A stretch of 64,000 nucleotides of DNA, taken from NCBI GenBank assembly GCA_965203525.1, contig OZ241898.1, positions 992,001 to 1,056,000 of the forward strand. The letters run 5' to 3'. Positions 23,768 through 31,963 of the stretch are shown piece after piece. The notes under the pieces were generated by a model. The model did no database searches, was not told where the DNA came from, and worked only from the letters and a program-made list of their open reading frames with translations. The stretch comes from WTFV01 sp965203525. Lineage in GTDB: Bacteria > Acidobacteriota > Vicinamibacteria > Vicinamibacterales > UBA8438. Each line of letters opens with the position of its first letter. The stretch's first letter is position 1. The position numbers were made by a program, and so were the translations under genes.

Positions 23768-25285
23768 TCACTTGAGCGGGAAGGACGTCCAGCTAACCGT
23801 CTCGCTTTCACCCGCTATGTAGGGTAGTGTGTTGGGGTCGGGTGTTTCGGTGATGCTGTCGACGAGTTTGATGCCCACCGTTGCTCCGTCCAGGGTGCTG
23901 CCGAGGTTGATCTCGAACGAGACCCGCTGCGCCGCGGCGTTCCAGGCGGCGTTGCGAACCCTGCCGGAAGCATAAATCAAGCCGCTGGCGAGGTTGAAAT
24001 CGCGCAGCATGCAGAGCCAGCGTTGATCGCTGTACGTAGAGAGGGGGGTGACGCCGGAGTAATCTATCCGGGACCCGGAGGCGCCGCTTGCCCCGTCCCA
24101 CGCGATGGTGGTCAACCCGGGACAGCCCACCTCGGTACTGCCGGAAGGACCGCCGGTGCTGTCTCCCCATCGGAAGTACTCGAGGTGGAATTCCCAGTTG
24201 GCGCTGAGCGCAGAGGAGCTGACTGCGATCACGCACCGAGGACCGCGCTCGAGCGTGAAGGTTGCGTACGTGCAGGAGCCGCTGGACCAGCCGTTCTCCG
24301 GGTAGTTGAGCACCAGACGGGATCCGCTCGTGGCCGTGAGATCGAGCGGCCAGAGGGAAGGCAGCGTGACTGTGACGTCGAACTCGACCGCGGCCTCCGT
24401 TTTCAGGAAGGTGACCGCAATGGTGGCCGTCCCGGGCGCGACCGGCGTGATCACCACTTGCGGGTTGTCGGTCACCTCGACGGTGGCGACGGTCAGGTCG
24501 GAGGACGTCGCGCTGTACTCGGCGCCGGTGGAGCCCTCGGTACCCTCGAACAGAGCACTCGCGGCAACGGACACCGGATCGAGGTCCGGCTTCAGGCCGC
24601 CGGCGGCGACGATCGCCGCGTCGACGACGCTCTGCGCCGAAGGCCGCTCCACTACTACCGAGCCGCCCCGCACCGGCGGGTCGAACCGGCTGTCTTCCCA
24701 GCCGGCGCCGCCGCCGCCCGTGTCGACGTCCGCGACGGTGCGGCCCTCTTCGTCCGTGCGGCACGACAGCGGCGCGTTGCGCCAGCCGTCGTAGCGGTCG
24801 TCGGACAGTTCGGCCGCCTCGATGACGAGCCAGCCGGCGCAGTCCGCAAGCGGGAACGTCCGGGACGGCGACCCCAGGAACGCGAAGCTGTCCCAGAAGA
24901 CCGGCTCGCCGCACGTCTGGCCGACGTGGTGGGGCTCCACCGGGCACTGCCAGACGGTGACCGCGCGGTTCCGGTACTCGCGGGCCGCGTTCGGCATCCC
25001 GGGCATGTCGACCGGGACGAACGTGAGCGTCACCTCGCCGTCCCGGTACTCGATCCGCGCGTCGTACGCGTTGAAGTCGCCGGGAAGCGGCGCGACCCGC
25101 GAGAGCCCCGGGACGTCGCCGGCGCCTGCCGTCAGGCTGACCGGCGAGGCCGACGGGCCGGCCCCGGCCGGCGCGGGCGCCAGCGGCGACGGCTGCAGGG
25201 GAGAGGAGGAGGATTCGTCGTCGCCGGAGCAGGCGAGCGCGCCGGCGACCAGAACGATCAGGAGCAGGAAGAAACTGTTTCGCAT
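23768..25285 (-). CDS. lipoprotein with Ig-like (cadherin/BIG-type) region
   Basis: A 505-residue lipoprotein: signal MRNSFFLLLIVLVAGALAC with lipobox Cys19, then a Ser/Pro-rich linker. An N-terminal domain (FNAYDARIEYRDGEVTLTFVPVDMPG) is followed near residues 240-310 by a stretch like bacterial Ig-like repeats (SVAASALFEGTEGSTGAEYSATSSDLTVATVEVTDN ... GTATIAVTFLKTEA) and a C-terminal beta-rich region. It is probably anchored in a membrane and exposed to the periplasm or surface. The ATG at 25285 directly precedes the signal peptide. No partner gene was recognised. Confidence 0.75.
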   Translation of the reverse strand: MRNSFFLLLIVLVAGALACSGDDESSSSPLQPSPLAPAPAGAGPSASPVSLTAGAGDVPGLSRVAPLPGDFNAYDARIEYRDGEVTLTFVPVDMPGMPNAAREYRNRAVTVWQCPVEPHHVGQTCGEPVFWDSFAFLGSPSRTFPLADCAGWLVIEAAELSDDRYDGWRNAPLSCRTDEEGRTVADVDTGGGGAGWEDSRFDPPVRGGSVVVERPSAQSVVDAAIVAAGGLKPDLDPVSVAASALFEGTEGSTGAEYSATSSDLTVATVEVTDNPQVVITPVAPGTATIAVTFLKTEAAVEFDVTVTLPSLWPLDLTATSGSRLVLNYPENGWSSGSCTYATFTLERGPRCVIAVSSSALSANWEFHLEYFRWGDSTGGPSGSTEVGCPGLTTIAWDGASGASGSRIDYSGVTPLSTYSDQRWLCMLRDFNLASGLIYASGRVRNAAWNAAAQRVSFEINLGSTLDGATVGIKLVDSITETPDPNTLPYIAGESETVSWTSFPLK

Positions 25286-25351
25286 GGCTGATTCCACTTC
25301 CGAAGTATCTCGACCGGCTGCGACGGAAGTTGACCACAGCCTGTCAGTTGG

Positions 25352-25588
25352 TGTCCCGTAACGGGCGTTTCCTCAACGTTCCCGGGGTGTTTCTGCTGCC
25401 CCCGGCTTTCGCGAACCTCACGGCCGGGACACCGACCGGCTGGTGTTCCCGTGAACGTTGCGTATCGAGCAATCTTTTCGCCGAACCACGATTCCGGGGC
25501 ACCGGCCAGCCGGCTACCGGCCTGATTTCCCCAACGTTCCCGGTGGATTTCTGCTGCCCCGGGCTGTCGGGAACTCACGGGCGGGACA
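25352..25588. mobile_element. two decayed copies of a short TGTCC/GGACA-ended element
   Basis: Bases 25352-25431 and about 25500-25588 share CAACGTTCCCGG, TTTCTGCTGCC and GGGACA with the better copy at 59589-59694, which is in inverted orientation. The two lie head to tail upstream of the lipoprotein gene. The full stretch 25286-26375 contains no intact gene. Confidence 0.55.
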
Positions 25589-25624
25589 CTGGCCCGGAGT
25601 GCTCGTGCAGGGTTGCGAGACCGT

Positions 25625-25738
25625 GGCGTCCCGCGCTCCGGGCTTCAGCGCCCGGTTGCGCAACGGCCACGCGGCGGCGCACGGAGCCGGCGTCCCGCGC
25701 TCCGGGCTTCAGCGCCCGGTTGCGCAACGGCCACGCGG
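25625..25738. repeat. 50-bp direct repeat
   Basis: GGCGTCCCGCGCTCCGGGCT and the following 30 bases occur at 25625-25674 and 25689-25738. The unit includes the inverted pair CCGGGC and GCCCGG. Confidence 0.85.
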
Positions 25739-25780
25739 TCGGCGACGGCGCGATCGGCGGGCCGTTGGACGGCCCGGGCG

Positions 25781-25900
25781 GAGTGCGAGACTGCCCGTTT
25801 CCTCCGGGAGGACGGGTTGGTCACGGACGCACAGGTTCGGCGTTTACGCGAGAAGAGGATGGCAGGGAAGACACTGGCGGCAGCCCCCCCCCCCCCCCCC
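25781..25900 (+). pseudogene. remnant of an IS21/Mu-type transposase N terminus, with a C17 run
   Basis: One frame reads ARFLREDGLVTDAQVRRLRE and KRMAGKTLAAA, very like the helix-turn-helix start of IS21-family IstA proteins. It then enters 17 consecutive C (25884-25900), after which no transposase sequence follows. There is no start codon and no catalytic domain. Confidence 0.5.
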
Positions 25901-26098
25901 GGAGAAGCAGGGGCGGGGAGTCTCCGGCGCGTCGGGGCCGGTCCTCCGCCCGGCCGCGGGAAGCCGCACCGAACCGGCGCGCCGGCCCGCCGCGCAGACG
26001 GGCACCGCGACGGCAGGGACCGCGGCAGTCGATACCGCAACTTCGGGGGCGCTCCGGCGCACGGGCCATATTCTATACCTGATATCGGATCCGGCGGC

Positions 26099-26330
26099 AA
26101 ATCGGGGCGGCCCGCGCGGGACGCCGGTGTTCGGGTGCGTGGCGGACGCATGCCCTGCTCTTATCGGCGCCCGCGCGCCCGCGCGCCAGCCGGTCCGTCG
26201 CTGCGCTGCCGGTGACAAATCGGGACGGCCGAGCGGGCGTCGCGCGGGACGCCGGTGTTCGGTGCGTGGCGGACGCATGCCGGTCTTGTCGGCGCCCGCG
26301 CGCCCGCCGGTCCGTCGCCGCGAGGCGGAG
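26099..26330. repeat. about 115-bp imperfect tandem repeat
   Basis: A unit beginning ATCGGGGCGGCC and containing GCGGGACGCCGGTGTTCG, GGTGCGTGGCGGACGCATGC and CGGCGCCCGCGCGCCCG occurs at 26099-26210 and 26218-26322. Confidence 0.8.
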
Positions 26331-26375
26331 CGGGCGCCGCGCGGACGGGGCGGCGCCGTCCGCGCCGGCCTCGGG

Positions 26376-26942
26376 TCAGCCGAACAGCCGGAGGGCGCCG
26401 ACCACGATCCCGGCGATGCCGACCAGCGCGCCGACGATGGCGCCGGCCTGGACCAGCATCGCCCGGGAGATGCGCGCTTCAAGGGCGGCGATGTCCGTCT
26501 TCGTCGTGCGCTCAAGGGCCTTCATCGCACCTTCGAGGGCGGCGATGTCCGTCTTCATCGCGCCTTCGAGGGCGGCGATGTCCGTCTTCATCGCGCCTTC
26601 GAGGGCGGCGATGTCCGTCTTCATCGCGCCTTCGAGGGCGGCGATGTCGGCCCTGGTGGCGAAGTGCTCCTTCATCGCGCCTTCGAGGGCGGCGATGTCC
26701 GCCTTCGTCGTGCGCTTGAGGGCGGCGACGTCGGCCTTCATCGCGCCCTCGATGGCCTTCATCGCGCCCTCGAGGGCGGCGACCTCGGCGCGGAGGTCCT
26801 CCTTCGTCGCCAGCGTCTCGACGTCGATGCCGGCGGCGTCGTGCTCGGCGGCCTGACGCACCGCGTCGGTGAGGGCGTCGGCCTGGGCGGGGGTGAAGTC
26901 GGCCGCGGTCAGCGCGCGGGCGATGGCGTGGGTGTCGAGCAT
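26376..26942 (-). CDS. membrane-anchored coiled-coil protein, paralog of 7539-8369
   Basis: A 188-residue paralog with the same N-terminal domain (MLDTHAIARALTAADFT) and nearly the same C-terminal transmembrane helix, but a shorter rod: about seven 11-residue units (TDIAALEGAMK) and two 7-residue units, plus one unusual unit (EHFATRADIAALEGAMK). Unit consensus differs (GAMK against GSMK), so the repeats have been homogenised within each gene after the genes separated. Start at 26942 by analogy. Function unknown. Confidence 0.8.
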   Translation of the reverse strand: MLDTHAIARALTAADFTPAQADALTDAVRQAAEHDAAGIDVETLATKEDLRAEVAALEGAMKAIEGAMKADVAALKRTTKADIAALEGAMKEHFATRADIAALEGAMKTDIAALEGAMKTDIAALEGAMKTDIAALEGAMKALERTTKTDIAALEARISRAMLVQAGAIVGALVGIAGIVVGALRLFG

Positions 26943-27438
26943 GCCGGCCGTCACGATAGCACGTCGCGGCGCTTCCGGCTGCCGCGCGCCGGCGAGGCGG
27001 CGGGCTACCCGAGCAGGCGCAACGCCGCGACCACCAGCCCCGCGACGGCGAGTCGACGCGCAGGAGAACGACGTGGCGCACGGCAGGGCGCAACGCCGCG
27101 ACCCACCAGCCCGCGACGGCGAGTCGAGCGCCTCCTGGATCACGACGCCTCCCGCCGGGCGCAACGCCGCGGCCACCAGCCCCGCGCCGGCGAGGCCGGT
27201 TCCGGCGATCCACTTGACGAGCCCGAACCGCGACGGGGCCGGCGCCGTGGCGGTTCCCCGCTGCAATGATCGATAATCGCGTGGTGGGCCGCCCGGAACG
27301 CGGCCCGGGCCGAACCCTTTTCGACCCGTCGGTTCGGTCGCTTGGCAGGCTCGGTTCACCGCCTGGCAGGCTCGGTTCACCGCCCGGCTTCGGGCTCGTT
27401 TCCGAATTGGAAACGACTGCATCGGGAAGGAGGAGTGC
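26943..27438. repeat. gene-free region with echoes of a coiled-coil gene 3' end
   Basis: Three degenerate copies (near 27010, 27079 and 27156) of GGCGCAACGCCGCGACCACC, read on the minus strand as the terminal helix VAGLVVAALRLLG-stop. This looks like the leftover end of a third paralog or of an echo series. The pair GGCAGGCTCGGTTCACCGCC sits near 27343 and 27362. No complete gene. Confidence 0.55.
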
Positions 27439-27930
27439 ATGCCGCGGATTGCGTTCGACGAGCTGCCGGAGGATGCCCGGGTCTGGATCTTCGCGGCCGC
27501 GCGGAAGCTGAGCGGACCCGAACGGACGCGCCTGCTGTCGGAGGTGGATGCGTTCCTCGAGCAGTGGGGCGCGCACGCGACGCCCCTGACCGCCGGCCGC
27601 GACCTCGTGTACGGCCGGTTCCTGTTCGTCGCCGTCGACCAGCGCGCGGCGGGCCCCTCCGGTTGCTCCATCGACGCCCTCGTCCGGCGGATGAAGGCGC
27701 TGCAGGAGGAGCTCGGCGTGGAGCTCGTCGACCACGCGCCGGTGCTGTTCCGGCGGGGGGAGGAGATCGCCCGGGTGCCCCGCGAGGCGTTCGCGGCGCT
27801 GGCCGAGGCGGGCGAGGTCGGCCCCGGCACCACCGTCTTCGACAACACGCTGACGACGCTGGGCGACGTCCGGGCGGGGCGGTGGGAGGTGCCGGCCTCC
27901 GCTTCGTGGCACGCGCGGGCCTTCTTCTGA
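27439..27930 (+). CDS. conserved hypothetical protein, 163 residues
   Basis: Starts MPRIAFDELPEDARVWIFAAARKLSGPERTR with GGAGGAG upstream. A soluble alpha/beta protein with a middle block FLEQWGAHATPLTAGRDLVYGRFLFVAVDQ and a C-terminal block FDNTLTTLGDVRAGRWEVPASASWHARAFF. I recognise the general type (small cytoplasmic proteins sometimes misnamed ABC ATPase) but know no function. Segments of it are echoed downstream. Confidence 0.75.
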   Translation: MPRIAFDELPEDARVWIFAAARKLSGPERTRLLSEVDAFLEQWGAHATPLTAGRDLVYGRFLFVAVDQRAAGPSGCSIDALVRRMKALQEELGVELVDHAPVLFRRGEEIARVPREAFAALAEAGEVGPGTTVFDNTLTTLGDVRAGRWEVPASASWHARAFF

Positions 27931-27953
27931 TGCGTGGCGGCGCGGGCGCAGGC

Positions 27954-28165
27954 GTGGCACCGCGCGCACGCGGCGCCGCTTGCCGGCTACCTCGCAGAGC
28001 CGGGGCGGGGGCACGTGGCACCGCGCGCACGCGGCGCCGCTTGCCCTGTACGGGCGGCTCGGCCTGTCGGGTCTGCGTGGCACCGCGCGCACGCGGCGCC
28101 CGCTGACCGCCGCGGCCTCGTGTGCGGCCGGTTCCTGTTCGTCGCCGTCAACACGGCGCGCGGCG
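27954..28165. repeat. three tandem echoes plus copy of an internal coding segment
   Basis: GTGGCACCGCGCGCACGCGG with flanks begins at 27954, 28015 and 28077 (period 61-62). At 28100-28165 a copy of coding bases 27585-27650 follows (CTCGTGT-CGGCCGGTTCCTG). Both relate to the gene just upstream. Confidence 0.85.
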
Positions 28166-28273
28166 GGGAAACGCGCCTGGCAGGACGAGGTGTTCGGCGG
28201 CCGGACCAGCCACGGACGTCGTTTGACGGGCGGTTGTGAAGCTGGTACGGTCAAGTTTGCAAGGTAGAGCAGG

Positions 28274-28453
28274 ATGCCGGAGATCGTCGAAGCGCTCACG
28301 GCGGCGGGGGTGCTGTTCACGGCGGCGGGGGTGCTGTTGAACACTTGGCTGCTGATCAAGCTCAACGGCAAGTTCGACCGGCTCGAGGGCCGTGTCGATA
28401 CGCTCGAGGCCGCGCACAACGCGCACATCAACGCGCCGGGAATTCACTCCTGA
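28274..28453 (+). CDS. small single-pass membrane protein, 59 residues
   Basis: Begins MPEIVEALTAAGVLFTAAGV, with an in-frame 7-residue repeat (TAAGVLF/TAAGVLL) inside the transmembrane helix, then LLNTWLLIKLNGKFDRLEGR and a short coiled coil VDTLEAAHN. AGCAGG precedes the ATG. It has the same plan (helix then coiled coil) as 8515-8844 and 22304-22600. Too short for a family match. Confidence 0.6.
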   Translation: MPEIVEALTAAGVLFTAAGVLLNTWLLIKLNGKFDRLEGRVDTLEAAHNAHINAPGIHS

Positions 28454-28581
28454 ACCGCATCCTCGCATCGCTGCCGCCGGCCATGCCGGCACTGGCCGGG
28501 TGAGAGCGCAGTCGCCCGGAAGCGGTCACGGCCGTTCGTTCGCCCGGGCGAGGTGCCTTCCCGCCGGTCGCCCGGCCCGCG

Positions 28582-30036
28582 CTACAGCCGCGTGTGCTCG
28601 TACAGGTGGAGCAGCCCCACCGCCGCGACGTACAGCGTGGCGCTGAAGGCGACGTTGCTGCGCGCGATGCGCCAGTTGTCGGCGCCGTAGCGGGTGGCGA
28701 GCACCACGTTGACGCCCGACAGGGGATTGACGGCGCAACCCAGGCCCCAGCCCATCGCGAACGCCGTGGCGAGCAGGGTCGGATCGGGCTCGGTCGTCTC
28801 CACCAGCGCCACGGTGACGCCCACCAGCACCGCCGGGTGGATGCAGGCCAGCGACGTAACCACGAAAGCCAGTACCAGCAGGCTCGCGTGGAAGGCGTCC
28901 GGACGCGGAAGGAGCACCTGGCCGCCCGCGCACGCCGCGGCCGCCACCACGCCCGCCGCGAGCACCCCGGCGCCCAGGAACAGCGCCAGCTCGCCGCCCA
29001 TCTGCGGGGCGCGCTCCCGCACGTACTCCGCGCACGCCGGGCGCAGGCCGCGCACGCCGCCCCGCGCGAGCAGGACTCCGACGACCACGGCGGGGGTGAT
29101 CATGGTGATGAGGGCCAGCACCGGGTAGCCGGGCATCGCCACCGAGGCGAGGAGCACCGCCGCGCCCAGGGCCAGCGGCGTCTTCAGGTCCCGCGGATGC
29201 AGCGGATAGCCGCGGAAGCCGTCGACGGCCCCGGCCCGGCCGCTGCCGGCGCGCCACCAGAGCAGCAGGCAGGCGACCCCCGCCAGCGGAACGCCGAACA
29301 GCATCAGCACCAGCGGATTCGAACCCGGGGTGCTGGCCAGGGCCAGGGCGACGCCGCCGATGAACGGCGAGTAGAAGGCGACGGCGCTGAACGCCCGGCT
29401 GAAGAGCTGCGCCTGGTCGAACCCGAGCGGCTGCGCCCGCGCCAGCCGGTCGGACATGAGGACGATGGCCGAGATGTTGATGACCGACCCGAACGCGTGC
29501 ACGCCCAGCATGCTTTGCAGGTAGGCGCCCGGGCCGCGCGGCAGCTCGGGTTCGTCCCCGCGCGGCGGCCGGTTCAGCAGCCGCAGCAGCGTGACGGAGG
29601 CCAGCATCGACAGGATCGGCTGGTTCTGGCCCAGGAGGCTGTCGAAACGCGGCGGCGCCCCGCGGCTCGCGCCCCAGAGAAAGGCGGCGAGGCCCGCCGC
29701 GACGAACACCAGCGCCTGGAGCTGCTGCCGTCTCCCGATCCCCGGCCAGAGCAGGGCCAGCGCCACCCACGCCAGCGCCGCCGCCGACACTTCCGGCACC
29801 GCCGGCCAGACGTTGCCGGCGATCGCCAGCGCCAGCATGCCGGCGATCGCCGCGCCCGCCGCGCGCCGGGCGCGGACCGAGGGCGCCGCCTCCCGGCGCC
29901 GCCGGGTTCCGATGCGTCGGGCCGCCGTGGTCAGGGCGTGACCCGGAGCGGCGCCGGCCAGACTCGTTCCCGGATGGTCCGGGACCGGGTGTCGTCTTCC
30001 AGCATGAAGGTCATCTTCTGCGCGCGCCGCCGGCAC
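28582..30036 (-). CDS. integral membrane permease, ion-transporter-like
   Basis: Up to 484 residues with about twelve hydrophobic segments. Conserved-looking loops include HAFGSVINISAIVLMSDRL, FSRAFSAVAFYSPFIGGVALALASTPGSNPLV and GWGLGCAVNPLSGVNVVLATRYG; paired polar re-entrant-like segments of this kind suggest the ion-transporter superfamily. The substrate cannot be named. The start is uncertain: the N-terminal 40 residues from 30036 look non-native; a hydrophobic start exists at 29838. It stands alone. Confidence 0.65.
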   Translation of the reverse strand: MPAARAEDDLHAGRRHPVPDHPGTSLAGAAPGHALTTAARRIGTRRRREAAPSVRARRAAGAAIAGMLALAIAGNVWPAVPEVSAAALAWVALALLWPGIGRRQQLQALVFVAAGLAAFLWGASRGAPPRFDSLLGQNQPILSMLASVTLLRLLNRPPRGDEPELPRGPGAYLQSMLGVHAFGSVINISAIVLMSDRLARAQPLGFDQAQLFSRAFSAVAFYSPFIGGVALALASTPGSNPLVLMLFGVPLAGVACLLLWWRAGSGRAGAVDGFRGYPLHPRDLKTPLALGAAVLLASVAMPGYPVLALITMITPAVVVGVLLARGGVRGLRPACAEYVRERAPQMGGELALFLGAGVLAAGVVAAAACAGGQVLLPRPDAFHASLLVLAFVVTSLACIHPAVLVGVTVALVETTEPDPTLLATAFAMGWGLGCAVNPLSGVNVVLATRYGADNWRIARSNVAFSATLYVAAVGLLHLYEHTRL

Positions 30037-30185
30037 ACGATCGGGGCGTCGCGATCCGGGGCCGGCCGCAACGCTCCGCGCCTGGAGGCGATGCGGGCGA
30101 CGACTCGTACTTCCTCGTCGCGGTCCAGGGCCGGCCGTAACACTTCCGCGACAGGCGCCCGGAGTCCCGCGCGGTCGAAGGGAAA

Positions 30186-30262
30186 TGGTCGGGGCGCCGA
30201 GGTTCGAACTCGGGACCTCCTGCTCCCAAAGCAGGCGCGCTACCGGACTGCGCCACGCCCCG
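30186..30262 (-). tRNA. tRNA-Pro (anticodon TGG)
   Basis: A 77-nt cloverleaf: acceptor CGGGGCG/CGCCCCG with A73 and encoded CCA, D arm GGCGCAG...GGTAGCGC, anticodon loop TTTGGGA giving TGG, T arm GAGTTCGAACCTC. Confidence 0.95.
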
Positions 30263-30336
30263 CCCGGCCGGCGTCGACCGGCACGTTGCGGGACAAGCTA
30301 CCACATCTCGCCCTGGTCCGTGTCCGCCCGGGCCCC

Positions 30337-30427
30337 CGCGGCCGGCCGGAACCGCGACGGCGGCTACCGGCCACGTCCCGGCGCCGGCGCCCGCGCGGCC
30401 GGCCGGGACCGCGCCGGCGGCTACCGG
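30337..30427. repeat. echo of the adjacent lipoprotein gene 3' end
   Basis: GCGGCCGGCCGG-ACCGCG-CGGCGGCTACCGG occurs at 30337-30369 and 30392-30427. The second copy includes the stop codon of the minus-strand gene. Confidence 0.8.
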
Positions 30428-30924
30428 CGGTGGTCGAAGGCGTGCTCGACTTCGACCACCCGGGCCCCGGCCGCGGTGACGACGTTGCCGCCGGCGAGGC
30501 GCTCGCCGAACGCGCCGTAGCGCGCCTCCACCTCCGGGGGCTGCGGCGGCAGGGGAAACTGCACCACGACGCGCACGTCGCCGCGGGGCCAGTTGAAGGT
30601 GTTGATGCGCGCCCAGAACTGGCCCTCGGTGACCGTCGCCCGGCCGGACTCGATCAGGTTGGTGGCCGGCCAGTCCTCCGCCGGGGTGGTGTCGCTCATC
30701 GCGTGCGCCACCTGGTAGTCGACGAACGCGCCGTCGGGCAGGTCGGTCGAGCCCTCGATCCAGAGCTGCCGCCACTCCGAGCGGTGCTCGACGTCGAGAC
30801 GGACCGTCTCCGTGCCCGTGGCTGCATCGGAAGCCGAGTCCCCGGCGGCGCCGCACCCGGCGGCCGCGACGATCGCGAGCAGGACGAGCAGGAGGGGCGC
30901 CCCCGTCGGCCTTCCGCGGAGCAT
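30421..30924 (-). CDS. predicted lipoprotein with duplicated signal-peptide region
   Basis: A 167-residue protein: MLRGRPTGAPLLLVLLAIVAAAGC with lipobox Cys24, then GAAGDSASDAATGTETVRLDV and a beta-rich domain (DVRVVVQFPLPPQPPEVEARYG) ending VVEVEHAFDHRR. An in-frame copy of the start lies exactly 81 bp upstream (ATG at 31005, MLRGRPAGPPFLLILLA), with TATAAT six bases before it, so a longer protein with two signal-like segments could be made from a leaderless RNA. The start at 30924 has AAGG upstream and a normal lipoprotein signal. Function unknown. Confidence 0.7.
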   Translation of the reverse strand: MLRGRPTGAPLLLVLLAIVAAAGCGAAGDSASDAATGTETVRLDVEHRSEWRQLWIEGSTDLPDGAFVDYQVAHAMSDTTPAEDWPATNLIESGRATVTEGQFWARINTFNWPRGDVRVVVQFPLPPQPPEVEARYGAFGERLAGGNVVTAAGARVVEVEHAFDHRR

Positions 30925-31011
30925 GGAGACCTTGCGCCCGGCGGCCGGAACGGCCGCGAGCAGGATGAGCAGGAACGGCGGTCCCGCCGGTCGGCCACGG
31001 AGCATGGGGAC

Positions 31012-31019
31012 ATTATAGT
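31012..31019. promoter_or_regulatory. overlapping divergent -10 boxes
   Basis: ATTATAGT reads TATAAT on the minus strand (6 bp before the ATG at 31005) and TATAGT on the plus strand (7 bp before the ATG at 31027). Both genes may give leaderless transcripts and compete for polymerase. Confidence 0.55.
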
Positions 31020-31026
31020 GAGCGGG

Positions 31027-31602
31027 ATGGAGCTTCGGCCGCGGTTGCCCGTCGTCGGCGTCATGGGCTCGGGCCGCGAGCCGCACGCGGAGCGCGCCCG
31101 CCGCGTCGGCGAGTGGATTGCGCGCGCCGGGTATCACCTGCTGACGGGCGGCGGGGCGGGCGTGATGGCCGCCGTCACCGAGGCGTTCGTCCGGGTCCCG
31201 CAACGCCGCGGCGTCGCCGTCGGCATCCTGCCGGCCGCCGGCGGCGGCAGGGCGGGCGCCGCGCGGCCGGGATATCCCAATCCCTGGGTGGAGATCGCCG
31301 TCCGCACCCACCTCGAGCAGATCGGCGCGCAGGGCGCCGGTTCGGCCTCCCGAAACCACCTCAACGTGCTCTCCTCGGACGCGGTGATCGTGCTGCCCGG
31401 CTCGGAAGGCACGGCGAGCGAGGCGCGTCTCGCGGTGCGCTACGGCCGCCCCTGCATCGCTTGGCTGACGGAGTGGGCCGAAGTGCCCGGCCTGCCGGAC
31501 GCGGTGCGGGTCGAACCGCGGTTCCCGGCGGTCGAGGCGTTCGTTCGCGCGGCCTGCGGGAGAGCGGTCGCCGATCGGGGTTCCGGGATCGACGCGCCGT
31601 AG
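31027..31602 (+). CDS. SLOG/LOG-family nucleotide-binding protein
   Basis: A 191-residue Rossmann-fold protein: VVGVMGSGREPH (residues 9-20), YHLLTGGGAGVMAAVTEAF (36-54), and NHLNVLSSDAVIVLPGSEGTASEARLAVRYGRPCIAWL, with LPGSEGTASE replacing the usual PGGxGTxxE of lysine-decarboxylase-like (LOG) enzymes. Members bind nucleotides or cleave ribose-phosphate from them. It is a single-domain protein divergent from the lipoprotein gene, perhaps read from a leaderless transcript. Confidence 0.75.
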   Translation: MELRPRLPVVGVMGSGREPHAERARRVGEWIARAGYHLLTGGGAGVMAAVTEAFVRVPQRRGVAVGILPAAGGGRAGAARPGYPNPWVEIAVRTHLEQIGAQGAGSASRNHLNVLSSDAVIVLPGSEGTASEARLAVRYGRPCIAWLTEWAEVPGLPDAVRVEPRFPAVEAFVRAACGRAVADRGSGIDAP

Positions 31603-31670
31603 CGGGAGCGGCGGAGGCGGGCGCGGTCAGGGCGCCGGGGCCGGCATGCGGCAGGGCCGGAAGGTCAGGT

Positions 31671-31905
31671 AATGAGGCGGACCCGTCCCTCGATGTCCGG
31701 CACGAGCCCTTCGAAGGGGTGCCGCTTCTGCCGGCGTACAATGTCCTCGTGGAGGCCGCGCTCGCGACCGCGCGGGTGCACGACTACGAAGGGCGTGCCG
31801 GTCCGCGTCGCGGACCCGGAGCACCTGGCCGCGTTGGCGTTGCAGGCCGGCGGCGGTCGGCGGCGCGAGAGGGCATCGCCGCCAGCGTCCGTTGCGGCCG
31901 TGGGA
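31671..31905 (+). pseudogene. fragment of a nucleotidyltransferase-like gene, frameshifted
   Basis: One frame reads EPFEGVPLLPAYNVLVEAAL and ATARVHDYEG. After an extra G near 31790 the next frame continues VPVRVADPEHLAALALQAGG. Joined, this resembles the C-terminal part of AbiEii-like nucleotidyltransferases (toxins or defence proteins). No N-terminal domain is present. Confidence 0.4.
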
Positions 31906-31963
31906 ACGGCCATGGAACGTCTCGCCCTGAGATGGATGCAAGGAAGACGGGCGGCCGTCGTCG

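Noticed and set aside
29931..30143. Small minus-strand frame ending RSRTIRERVWPAPLRVTP
   Set aside because: It overlaps the start region of the permease, has no ribosome site that convinces, and no family; kept out as too uncertain.
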